From Pseudomonas mandelii (GTDB lineage: Bacteria; Pseudomonadota; Gammaproteobacteria; Pseudomonadales; Pseudomonadaceae), in the NCBI RefSeq assembly GCF_006438925.1, contig NZ_RCZA01000018.1, forward strand, positions 1 to 61,168: a stretch of DNA of 61,168 nt. The letters run 5' to 3'. The position numbers were made by a program, and so were the translations under genes. The notes under the pieces were generated by a model. That model ran no database searches and was not told where the DNA came from. It saw only the letters and a program-made list of their open reading frames with translations. Positions 1 to 6,779 of the stretch are shown piece by piece. Every line of letters starts with the position of its first letter. The stretch's first letter is position 1.

Positions 1-825
1 TTGACGGTTTTATTACTTTTCATATCGCTTAATATTACTTTGCTATGTAATACCGGCACACCCAGCAAAACGGGGGGCTCCAGCCCCATCACCTAACCCG
101 TATTCCTCATATCGCTCTTTTTTGAAATGACCTCTCTGTCTCTGAGAATGAATCTCAAAAAAATCGATGCTTTTCACCAGAGCCCTGTTGGCGGCAGAAG
201 GTGAACCTAATCATCCATCGCCTTCATTTCTGTGAAATCCATTAATCCCGCCGTAGCCCGTGACAGCCGTGGCGTAGAGGGAATTTACCCCCTCTCCCGT
301 AACTGCCAATCCCGATCTCAAAAAGAATGTGCGCGTTTTCAAGAACACACTGAAACCAACGCTTTAAAACTTTTCGACCAATGAAACCAGGCATTCCAGC
401 GTTCCCCCTCCGTGACCGCCCCGTGTACCGCTGTGCAACCGCGCTGCATTTCCCTTCAAAACTTTGCACTTTGTGAAATGACCGATTCCCTACAGAGATC
501 CATAGCCCGCCTGGGCTGCAGGTGCGTTTGCACTACATCTGGATTTGCATAAAAAAAGGACACAAGGCCCGTCGACGGGACGGGGATAAGTGTTTTTTCA
601 GCTGTTTTTTTGTGGCGAAAGAATTTTCCCAGGGCGACTTAGCGATCGGCGACATGGGTCAGTTGCCGTCAGTCGCCCTGCTGATGTGGGGAAATACGCC
701 TATCGATATAGGCGTTCGCATATACAGTATCCTGACAAGATGGGCACGCCCAATGAATAGAGAACCTGTGGGAGTCGTAACCCCGGATTCATGCGAGATA
801 GCGCGATGGCGCGTCCTGCTGCGAG
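1..825. other. Left-edge region without a convincing gene
   Basis: No ORF here has a good start site or protein-like composition. The similar strings TTTTGAAATGACC (119-131) and TTTGTGAAATGACC (470-483) recur. An 18-bp palindrome, CGCCTATCGATATAGGCG, lies near 697-714. The base composition is more AT-rich than the core genes to the right, as expected for island DNA. It could contain promoter sequence for a leftward gene outside the window. Confidence 0.4.
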
Positions 826-1005
826 ATGAGGTGGCGTTGCTCGCAATGCCCGGTGCCCCATCACAAAGCATTGCTCAAGCAAGCACACGCACTGCACCAG
901 GGCCATGTGATCGATGCTGACGAACTCAGCAATTTTTTGGAGTTAGCGGACGCGGCGCTTGCCTACGCGGTCGAATCGCTACTTGACCTTGATGCTGACG
1001 AGTAG
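826..1005 (+). CDS. Small hypothetical protein (59 aa)
   Basis: The ORF runs from an ATG at 826 to TAG at 1003-1005. The product starts with a CxxC pair (RCSQC) and continues as an acidic, probably helical segment rich in Leu, Ala, Asp and Glu. The next gene begins 8 nt after its stop with a strong ribosome-binding site, so the two may be co-transcribed. No good Shine-Dalgarno precedes this ATG, and an overlapping frame (ending at 920) is also open. I do not recognise the family. It lies in the presumed island. Confidence 0.35.
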   Translation: MRWRCSQCPVPHHKALLKQAHALHQGHVIDADELSNFLELADAALAYAVESLLDLDADE

Positions 1006-1013
1006 GAGGCACC

Positions 1014-1256
1014 ATGCACGTACTGGTCACTCCTATGCGTTTAATGGGTTTTGCGCTCGATCCCAAGGAGCGGCGCCACTATCCGGCGATCCGAGGCAAC
1101 GTCATGGTCAACTCTACCGTGTGCAATGAATTAGGCCGAGCAGCCAACGTAGCTCGCGTTGAGGTGGGAATGCCGCTTGATCCAGATCCGCTGCCACCTT
1201 TGCTGGATGCCACTGGCAGGGATGGCTGTGACCGGGTTTGTGTTGAGTGGTATTGA
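1014..1256 (+). CDS. Small hypothetical protein (80 aa)
   Basis: This is a short ORF with a strong Shine-Dalgarno (AGGAGG at 1004-1009) just before its ATG, which makes translation plausible. The product has a mixed composition with a proline-rich segment (DPDPLPPL) about three quarters along and ends in VCVEWY. There is no signal peptide or membrane segment. It directly follows the 59-aa ORF and is convergent with the DUF2971 gene downstream. No family is recognised. Confidence 0.45.
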   Translation: MHVLVTPMRLMGFALDPKERRHYPAIRGNVMVNSTVCNELGRAANVARVEVGMPLDPDPLPPLLDATGRDGCDRVCVEWY

Positions 1257-1341
1257 GTTCATCGACGGCTGCGCTTACGCACAGTCTTGGTGGTGCCGTT
1301 TGGGTTAGGTTGGGGCAATAAGCCCCATCTCAAAGCGTTAT

Positions 1342-2358
1342 TTACTTTACCCAATTATTGTTTTTCTTTAAGTACAGTTCACCTCGCCATTCGCTGATAT
1401 AAAATTCGTCTGACGGTTTAACCGTGCCGGACTTGGCTTTTAACAGTTCAACATCCCTTCCAGTCAACTTAACGCCATCGCGCAACCCGTAGTGGCTTTT
1501 GCATATGCTTAACGCTCTAGATTTCAACGGTTTTGATTTTAGTTCCCATGAGCCAGACGTCATCTCTATAGCATTTACCTCCCATTGTTCTTGCTCCGAC
1601 TTTTCTCTCAAAGCGTGATCGATGGAACCTTCAAAACTTTGGCCTTCATAAGTCCCTAATAAGGGATTTCGTAGCCCGAGATAAACTTCCTTAATCGCTA
1701 CTGGGGTTTGAAATATAGACAATCCGGGTATCACGTTTATGCCATAACCGGGCGCTAGTTCACAGTATATGCTACTAGAACACCACATGGGGCTTTGACC
1801 TGACTCCTCTGTGAAATTAATCGATTGCTTGACAACTCTAACCTCTTCCTCGTAGACCCAGCAGGCATGCTTTACTAAAAACACCTTTCTCGCTAAGTTT
1901 TCAAGCTCTGGAAAAGCCTCCCTGTAATCACCCGGGAACATAGTTGTAAGTTCTAGGTGGTCGAGTAGCTCTTTGTTTTCTAGAGTTAATGCATGCAATG
2001 TTTTTGTATTCGTATACATAACGTCGCCTCCATCGATCGGAATCAAGTTGAAGTCTCTGCTTTTTAAAAAAGGCGTGTCTACCTGATAACCGATTACAAA
2101 TCCTTTGTGTTCCTCCGCGTAATGCGCCCACATCAGCGGATTTAAGGGGGTTCTAGTTAGTGAAAGTATAACTACGGACTCTCGAAAGTTTTTTAATCGG
2201 GTTTGCATGTGGGTAAGCTTTAAGTCGCTTCCCTCGGCATTGTCAAGGTAGGATAATTCGAAAGGGTCGTTAAAGTAGCCGGGTGTTCGGAACCCGAGCA
2301 GGGAACTTTTTAGTGCAGATAGTCCGCTGTTAAATCCATAGTATTTATATAAAACCAT
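1342..2358 (-). CDS. DUF2971 family protein
   Basis: The product is 338 aa. It has the DUF2971 layout: an N-terminal LYKYYGF, then YFNDPFE about 40 residues in, then a central LMWAHYAEEHKGFVIGY block, the signature of this family. The function of DUF2971 is unknown; members occur widely in accessory DNA and near phage or defence genes. I chose the ATG at 2358 because GGAGG lies at 2364-2368 before it and the conserved domain begins right there; an upstream ATG at 2400 would add 14 unconserved residues. The gene is more AT-rich than the core genes to the right, which supports acquisition. Confidence 0.75.
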   Translation of the reverse strand: MVLYKYYGFNSGLSALKSSLLGFRTPGYFNDPFELSYLDNAEGSDLKLTHMQTRLKNFRESVVILSLTRTPLNPLMWAHYAEEHKGFVIGYQVDTPFLKSRDFNLIPIDGGDVMYTNTKTLHALTLENKELLDHLELTTMFPGDYREAFPELENLARKVFLVKHACWVYEEEVRVVKQSINFTEESGQSPMWCSSSIYCELAPGYGINVIPGLSIFQTPVAIKEVYLGLRNPLLGTYEGQSFEGSIDHALREKSEQEQWEVNAIEMTSGSWELKSKPLKSRALSICKSHYGLRDGVKLTGRDVELLKAKSGTVKPSDEFYISEWRGELYLKKNNNWVK

Positions 2359-2473
2359 AGTAGCCTCCATTTCTATATGAAAGCTCAGAGCGTAGCTCAA
2401 TGCTATGTAAAAAGCATACGACTTATGGATAGAGGAATCGCTTGAACTCAGATTTTTATAAGGTGATGGGTTT

Positions 2474-3346
2474 CTACTGGGCCGCGAACGCCGCTATCGC
2501 TACTCCCTTTGCTGCGAAAACAGCTGCATTAGAGGGAGTCGGTGTCGCTCCATGTGTATGTACTGACAGTTGAATATTCATTTTTTGCAGCAGATCGAGC
2601 GTATCGCACACGATCTTGAACAGATTCACCGCATCAGAACCGATCCAATTTTTCGGCGCCTACATCCGCTGACTCACCCCCGCAACGCTTCGGCGCAAGC
2701 CTTCAATCCGTTCCTGCAGATCGTCAACGGCCGCCAGGCTCGCGGATCCGCCCGACAGCAGTTTCAGCGCGCCCAGCGCCTCAATCGTCTTGATACCACC
2801 CACTGACTCGGTCGAATGATCGTCCACCGTCCTGGTGTGATTCTGGAAGCTCTCGGTGTTGTCCAGGGCTTCAATTTCGCGCTCGTTCGCCTTGTCCTGG
2901 ATCTTGCCATCCGTCTTGCGCAGCCAGTTGCCATCGGCGTCGACGCGCTGCTGACAGGCCTCGCTCTGCTGCCACACCTGGTCCCCCTTCGGCACCCGGG
3001 GCAGACTCAGGCCGTGGGGCAGGATCTGCGTGATAAAGGGTTTGTTCGGCAGGCCATAGGCGAAGCTGACCACCACGGTGGTGCCCTCCTCCGGAAAGCC
3101 GAACATGCCCGCTTCTTGCCCCCCCATGGGTGCCGGCAACGGCAGGCTGGTCAGAATCGGCAGGTCCGGATCCGGCTCACCATCGGGCAGGAGTACTTCA
3201 ACGTCGACGCCAAAGCGCGGCCGGAAGTCATCGCACAGACCAGGTGCGGCAGGAATGGCCACTACACGGCCGAAGCGCGGCAAGTGGTAACCACCGCTCA
3301 GTTCAGGGAATTGCCGATCTACTGCGCGGCGGATTGCGTCTTCCAT
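2474..3346 (-). pseudogene. Phage/contractile-tail baseplate-V-like gene with an in-frame stop
   Basis: The first 228 codons encode a baseplate spike-type protein, beginning MEDAIRRAVDRQFPELSGG and containing PLPAPMGG, FPEEGTTVVV, DADGNWLR and EALGALKLLSGGSA. This matches the gpV/VgrG-like (Phage_base_V) proteins of tail-like systems. A TAG at 2660-2662 follows GVSQRM. The same frame then stays open for 61 more codons, reading APKNWIGSDAVNLF and ending near FAAQ at 2474. That is what the C-terminus of a full-length homologue would look like. A single CAG-to-TAG change explains it. No Shine-Dalgarno precedes the first ATG and no other tail gene is nearby, so this looks like a relic. Confidence 0.65.
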
Positions 3347-3383
3347 CGGATGACGAACGCCATGCGTGCGTTATCAGCAACAC

Positions 3384-3425
3384 AAAGGGGCATCTTTACC
3401 AACACGGCAACGATGCCCCTTTTTC
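3384..3425 (+). terminator. Rho-independent terminator-like hairpin
   Basis: An 11-bp perfect stem (AAAGGGGCATC at 3384-3394 with GATGCCCCTTT at 3412-3422) is followed by TTTTCTTC on the plus strand. No rightward gene lies immediately upstream, so it may be left over from a lost neighbour. Confidence 0.5.
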
Positions 3426-3439
3426 TTCAAGATCCTTTC

Positions 3440-3457
3440 AATTTCAACGTTGAAATT
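3440..3457. promoter_or_regulatory. Perfect 18-bp palindrome, possible operator
   Basis: AATTTCAACGTTGAAATT is a perfect palindrome in the gap between the leftward baseplate-like gene and the rightward 302-aa gene. Its size and position suit a dimeric repressor site. The regulator is unknown. Confidence 0.3.
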
Positions 3458-3600
3458 TCAGTAAGTTGGGGAATCTGTCGCTACCACGATGTCGCGGGTT
3501 TCCGACCCCGTGTTGAGACAAAGTCTCAGGGGCCCCGGCAGCTTTTGTAGCGCTGAAGCGTGTTAAGTTACGGAAAGACTATGGTTTTTGGAGAGGCAGG

Positions 3601-4509
3601 ATGGAGTCAGCTCGGGATAAAAACACAAAGGAAATCGTAGAGGCTGAAGACTTATGGATGCTTCCACACGTTGACAGGGATGGCTATGAATGTAGCGGTT
3701 GCGAGCAACCCGTCTACCCGGCGTCGTATCTCAAAACCAACCTAAAGCGGCCGCACTTCAGCCTGTTCCCTAAAACTGATCATCTAGGGGATTGTGACGT
3801 AGATGGGGAAAGGAAGACCGTTGATAGTGGCCGTAAAGGCAGCGTTCGCAATGAATTGGAAACGAGCCCAGGTTTGTCCCCTTCGAGACTGATCCTCAAG
3901 GACGAACGTATTGCGGTTGACCCTACCCTGCCAAAGTCATCCGCACAGACCGGTAGCAAGAGTACCACCCGCACCAACTCGAATGATGGTGCCACGAGGC
4001 CTGCCGGGCGAAGACCGTCCAACACGATCCGGCCGATATGTCGCGCATTCATCAATTTCCCCTTCGACCGAAATATGTCATTAGATATTCCGGGGATCGA
4101 GGATAAGACCTACCTGACGGCCTTTAAAAAATTGGGGGCCGCAAACGCCGGAATCGAGCATTTTTCCCGTTCAAAAGTTTTCTATGCGGAGGTGGCCTGG
4201 GCCAAGACTCAAGCAACAGATGATTCGTTGGTTATCCAGCTTTCGGCTGGTGAGTGGAACGCCGAGCGTCAGCTGGTACGCAAATACATGCTTCGTATCT
4301 GTTGGTCCCAATGGTCCAATTACAAACGGACGAAGGTACAGAATGAGATGGAGGTCGTGCGCGAAGAAGGTATCAAGGAGAAAAAAAGCAAATCCAAAAA
4401 ACGCGCCTATGTATTTTTCATCGGAGAGCAGGACGAACAAGATCCGACATATTTCAATGTCACCGATCATCGCCTCATCTGTGGTCTGGTCGGTGAACTC
4501 AGCTGGTAA
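3601..4509 (+). CDS. Hypothetical protein with a Cys-rich N-terminal motif (302 aa)
   Basis: The start has AGGCAGG just upstream. Residues about 30-65 contain ECSGC followed by PHFSLFPKTDHLGDC, a Cx2C...H...H...C pattern that could bind zinc and resembles the small metal-binding module at the front of CoiA-like and similar proteins. A low-complexity Ser/Thr/Arg/Pro linker covers roughly 80-140. The C-terminal half is a folded-looking domain with a very basic KEKKSKSKKRAYVFF stretch, ending in LVGELSW. It is the last gene before the tRNA-like fragment. No family is assigned; nucleic-acid binding is only a guess. Confidence 0.7.
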   Translation: MESARDKNTKEIVEAEDLWMLPHVDRDGYECSGCEQPVYPASYLKTNLKRPHFSLFPKTDHLGDCDVDGERKTVDSGRKGSVRNELETSPGLSPSRLILKDERIAVDPTLPKSSAQTGSKSTTRTNSNDGATRPAGRRPSNTIRPICRAFINFPFDRNMSLDIPGIEDKTYLTAFKKLGAANAGIEHFSRSKVFYAEVAWAKTQATDDSLVIQLSAGEWNAERQLVRKYMLRICWSQWSNYKRTKVQNEMEVVREEGIKEKKSKSKKRAYVFFIGEQDEQDPTYFNVTDHRLICGLVGELSW

Positions 4510-4550
4510 GCACCGCACTGATCGGGCATCATCTGGCCAGCAAAACTGAA

Positions 4551-4573
4551 CTTGTATCCCTGCTTGTATCCCT
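4551..4573. repeat. Two direct CTTGTATCCCT repeats near the att fragment
   Basis: CTTGTATCCCT occurs at 4551-4561 and again at 4563-4573, with a shorter inverted copy, TACAAG, at 4590-4595. Closely spaced short repeats next to a tRNA 3'-end fragment are the usual appearance of integrase arm-type sites. The role is inferred from position. Confidence 0.4.
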
Positions 4574-4621
4574 AACTGCATAATTTAGCTACAAGCCACG
4601 GATTATATGGATGCCTACAGT

Positions 4622-4636
4622 CGCCCTCGGGCACCA
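4622..4636 (+). other. tRNA 3'-end fragment (probable attachment site)
   Basis: CGCCCTCGGGCACCA reads as the end of a T-arm, an acceptor 3' strand CTCGGGC, discriminator A and CCA. CTCGGGC would pair with a 5' GCCCGAG, as in bacterial tRNA-Leu genes. Upstream bases do not form the rest of a tRNA, so only the end is present. A terminator follows at the spacing seen behind real tRNA genes, as if the duplicated segment included it. Confidence 0.5.
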
Positions 4637-4645
4637 AAAATTAAG

Positions 4646-4676
4646 AAAGGTCTTGCTTTGCAAGGCCTTTTTTTTC
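4646..4676 (+). terminator. Rho-independent terminator behind the tRNA fragment
   Basis: AAAGGTCTTGC (4646-4656) pairs with GCAAGGCCTTT (4660-4670) with one G-T pair and a three-base loop, followed by a run of eight T. It is a strong intrinsic terminator that insulates the island from DNA to the right. Confidence 0.8.
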
Positions 4677-4711
4677 GTCTGTAGAAAAGTGCCCTCACCC
4701 CACCGCCGTCC

Positions 4712-4736
4712 TGTAGGAGCTGGCTTGCCAGCGATC
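4712..4736. repeat. Single REP element
   Basis: TGTAGGAGCTGGCTTGCCAGCG is one copy of the GTAGGAGC-type Pseudomonas REP, a short imperfect palindrome. It lies between the tRNA fragment's terminator and the next gene. Confidence 0.6.
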
Positions 4737-4787
4737 TTTTGATCTTCGCACCCTAGGCCGGCCCGACACCTCCCAAGGATTCACCCC

Positions 4788-5117
4788 ATGGAACTGCTGC
4801 TGGAAACCGTCGCCCTGTTCTGCCTCAAGCTCGCTTATGAGACTGAAGATTCAAGCCCGATTCTGCGGGATGATCTGATGATGAGTGATTATGAGCGCGA
4901 GGTTTTTGGGTTGCTGGTGCGGCGGGGGGATGTCGAGGTGATCCACAGTAAAGTGGATGAATGCCTGAAGTTGGTCCTGAACGCTATCGGCGGTGTGGAC
5001 ACAGTCTTAGGCCGCGAATTGAATAGGTTGGCGGAAGATTTCAGCGCTGCACGGACGATAGAGCAACTCAATGCGCCGCTTATCGCGCTCAAGGATTATC
5101 TGAAACACATTCTGTGA
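4788..5117 (+). CDS. Hypothetical protein (109 aa)
   Basis: The ATG is preceded by AAGGA with suitable spacing. The product is acidic and predicted almost wholly helical, with no signal peptide or strong membrane span. It is a small soluble protein of unknown function. It is convergent with the decayed Abi-family gene and slightly overlaps its readable frame. Codon use is Pseudomonas-like. Confidence 0.6.
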   Translation: MELLLETVALFCLKLAYETEDSSPILRDDLMMSDYEREVFGLLVRRGDVEVIHSKVDECLKLVLNAIGGVDTVLGRELNRLAEDFSAARTIEQLNAPLIALKDYLKHIL

Positions 5118-5358
5118 TTGATGCCTGGAAAGTGTCCAGACGCAGAGGCTTGCCCGTTACCGGGCAAACGTCTTGCTGCAGGCCGTTCATTTTGAACTCT
5201 CGAGCCGGGTACCAATAACCGCTGAGACGGTAATACCCTAACTGCGCAAGCTTGCGCTCTGCACGTGAGGGGTCATGGATCTGCATACCCCTACTGGCCA
5301 GAATCGCGACCAAATCAGAGTATGTACGGAACGGCTTCGGAGGGGCTGGGGTAGACAA
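5089..5358 (-). pseudogene. Abi-family (Abi_2) gene remnant, N-terminal part
   Basis: About 80 residues match the start of Abi-like proteins (AbiD/AbiF class, phage abortive infection): KPFRTYSDLVAILASRGM, then GYYRLSGYWYPAREF. Family members are usually about 300 aa and continue with further helices. Here the match stops near residue 75 and the frame closes inside the end of the convergent gene. The start appears to be TTG at 5358. The downstream two thirds is missing, so this is a truncated relic of a defence gene. Confidence 0.6.
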
Positions 5359-5720
5359 CTTCCATGTTCCAGAAACAAGAAGGCCCGAACGTAATGCCGG
5401 ACTGAGCCAGCACCAGAGGATCGGGCGCGATTGGGGTCAATCGCTGCCGTAGCCTAATGACCATGTCAAATCTGTAAGTCGCATAAAACGCGGCAAACAC
5501 TACGGTTTATGCGGATTTTCGACAGACGAGGCAGCGCGCTTATGCGCAGCCTAAAACAGTGCGCTGCGGATTGTTGTCGGGCCATTCCGAGAGTGCGGTA
5601 GGGATATTCTCTTCCATACCCGATGCTAGTTTTTCCAAAGAAAGCGCTGAGCAAAGAGCTTATGAACGTTGCAGTAATGAGACCTGCACGATACCCTCCA
5701 ACCGTCGCTGCCAATTCAGC
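5359..5720. other. Intergenic region with no supported gene
   Basis: Short frames exist on both strands but none has a good start or recognisable motif. An 8-bp inverted repeat (CGCATAAA at 5480-5487 and TTTATGCG at 5506-5513) surrounds an 18-nt spacer, and a similar TTATGCGCAG string follows near 5540. Such sites can be recombinase targets, but nothing here confirms that. Confidence 0.35.
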
Positions 5721-5724
5721 GACC

Positions 5725-5905
5725 GGGTGTGAGAGCCCGCAACAATCAAGGCGCAAAGCGCCCCAAAACCTATCGTGGCGTTTTTTTTCGTCTGCGATAT
5801 GGCTTTATGGCGGCTGTGCGTGGGAGACCTTCGGGTCTACCGGTTGCCTTGATTGCCGGTTTCTCACCCCGCGCACGGCTGTCACCCAAGCCTGTGAGAA
5901 GGCTC
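5725..5905 (+). ncRNA. Structured leader RNA upstream of the DUF3077 gene
   Basis: Several pairings are visible. CAATCAAGGC (5743-5752) pairs perfectly with GCCTTGATTG (5846-5855), and GGTGTGAGA near 5726 pairs imperfectly with TCTCACCCC near 5862. Inside is a hairpin AGACC-TTCG-GGTCT (5825-5838) with a UUCG tetraloop. GGCGC-AAA-GCGCC (5750-5762) can form, or its second arm can instead pair with GGCGT at 5777-5781, directly followed by eight T. The two alternatives share an arm, as in an attenuator. GCCT...AGGC near 5889-5903 forms a further hairpin. The RNA function is inferred. Confidence 0.5.
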
Positions 5906-5944
5906 GTGGCAGCTCCTCAAATCAAGGATGTTGACCATGACTAG
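5729..5944 (+). CDS. Possible 71-aa leader ORF (GTG start)
   Basis: This frame runs through the structured region. It reads VRARNNQGAKRPKTYRGVFF at the start and is very basic. Its composition recalls Ash-type ORFs that lie in front of phage and satellite genes, but that is from memory and the frame could be a by-product of RNA structure. Its stop (TAG, 5942-5944) lies just inside the next small ORF (ATG 5937), so the two overlap. If translated, ribosomes would open the hairpins. Confidence 0.25.
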   Translation: MRARNNQGAKRPKTYRGVFFRLRYGFMAAVRGRPSGLPVALIAGFSPRARLSPKPVRRLVAAPQIKDVDHD

Positions 5945-6041
5945 AACAAATCCGTACAAAATTTGGCTTTTCCCTCTACGCAATTCCCAATCGCGTAACG
6001 CCCTCCCCGACCGCCTCTCCCTCATCGGAGGTGGCAAATGA
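5937..6041 (+). CDS. Possible 34-aa small ORF coupled to the DUF3077 gene
   Basis: An ATG at 5937 opens a 34-codon frame (MTRTNPYKIWLFPLRNSQ...) whose TGA stop overlaps the start codon of the DUF3077 gene as ATGA. This 4-nt overlap is typical of translational coupling. No strong Shine-Dalgarno precedes it, so it may depend on the upstream frame. It could act as a leader peptide. Confidence 0.35.
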   Translation: MTRTNPYKIWLFPLRNSQSRNALPDRLSLIGGGK

Positions 6042-6349
6042 CCGAACAATCAGAGCTGAAAACCATCGGCCTAACACCCGCCATCTACTGCGCGGATCAA
6101 GCCCTGTTCCATGTCACTCGCGGCGTCCCCCTCGGTGATGCGTTAGCCATGGCTTCTGATTTTCTGTTCCTCGCCAAGAAGCTGACCGAAGATGCTGCCT
6201 ACGCCACAGACACCGACCGCCACGCCTGGGCCGCGCATTATTTGACGGCGATGAGTAAGGCGGTGGTGGATGATGCGGTGAAGGTGCTGAATCGGGATCG
6301 GGATAATGAGCTGGCGTCCAAGCGGGCGGGGGCGAAGGCTGAAGCTTAG
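6038..6349 (+). CDS. DUF3077 family protein
   Basis: This 103-aa protein has the DUF3077 pattern: an LKTIGLTPAIYC start, then LFHVTRGVPLGDALAMASD, then a helix ending in a charged tail. DUF3077 proteins are small, common in Pseudomonas and of unknown function. A strong GGAGGT lies 8 nt before the ATG. The gene sits behind a structured leader and a coupled 34-aa ORF, which points to control at RNA or translation level. It is soluble, with a buried hydrophobic middle. Confidence 0.75.
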   Translation: MTEQSELKTIGLTPAIYCADQALFHVTRGVPLGDALAMASDFLFLAKKLTEDAAYATDTDRHAWAAHYLTAMSKAVVDDAVKVLNRDRDNELASKRAGAKAEA

Positions 6350-6423
6350 TGTTTGAGGCCTGTGGGGTGTGGGTGGCTTGCGAGGGTGGCAGCTGATTCA
6401 GCATTTATGTTGGTTGGGCTGGC

Positions 6424-6660
6424 GCTATCGCGAGCAGGCTCGCTCCCACAGGGGTTGCAGTGAGCTGACAGGGATTATTTGGCCCGACCAGGTGGCTGGG
6501 TTGTCATTGCGGGGCATCTTCAGCATTGAGGGTGGCTGGGCTGGCGCTTTCGTCGGAACGCCGCCCGGAGCAAGCTCGCTCCCACAGGGATTCGGTGCAC
6601 CTTTAGCATTGTTGTTGGCTGATCTGGCGCTATCGCGAGCAGGCTCACTCCCACAGGGGT
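6424..6660. repeat. Array of three REP elements
   Basis: Three copies of a TATCGCGAGCAGGCTCGCTCCCACAG-type REP occur in the same orientation: near 6424-6452, a diverged copy near 6547-6589, and one at 6628-6659. The spacers share GGCTGATCTGGCG-like words, so the array probably grew by tandem duplication. No gene is present in 6350-6780. Confidence 0.75.
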
Positions 6661-6779
6661 TGTGCGTTGGCACCACAGGGGAATACGTCAACGCATCTGC
6701 TCCGTAGAATTGCCCATGGTTCTGATGCTTCTTCCCACCTGAAATGCTTGTTATATATCAGCCATCGACAGGCCCTCAG

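Larger units (their letters stand above)
1..4636. mobile_element. Probable right end of a tRNA-targeted genomic island
   Basis: This stretch carries only accessory or unknown genes: two tiny ORFs, a DUF2971 gene, a broken baseplate-like gene and an orphan 302-aa gene. It ends at 4622-4636 in a sequence matching the acceptor-stem 3' strand, discriminator and CCA of a tRNA. Elements that integrate at tRNA 3' ends leave such a duplicated fragment at the end away from the intact tRNA, so the intact tRNA and the integrase would lie left of the window. The island status is inferred; neither the integrase nor the left att site can be seen. Confidence 0.42.

Noticed and set aside
697..735. LexA-like TACTGTATA half-site near a palindrome
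   Set aside because: Only one half matches CTG-N10-CAG; the partner CAG is absent.
522..920. 132-aa plus-strand frame
   Set aside because: No ribosome site, irregular composition, and it overlaps the better 59-aa ORF in another frame.
5315..5500. 61-aa minus-strand frame upstream of the Abi remnant
   Set aside because: No recognisable motif and it overlaps the Abi start in another frame.
6425..6691. Minus-strand ORF with repeated NPCGSE words
   Set aside because: It is a translation of the REP array, not a protein.
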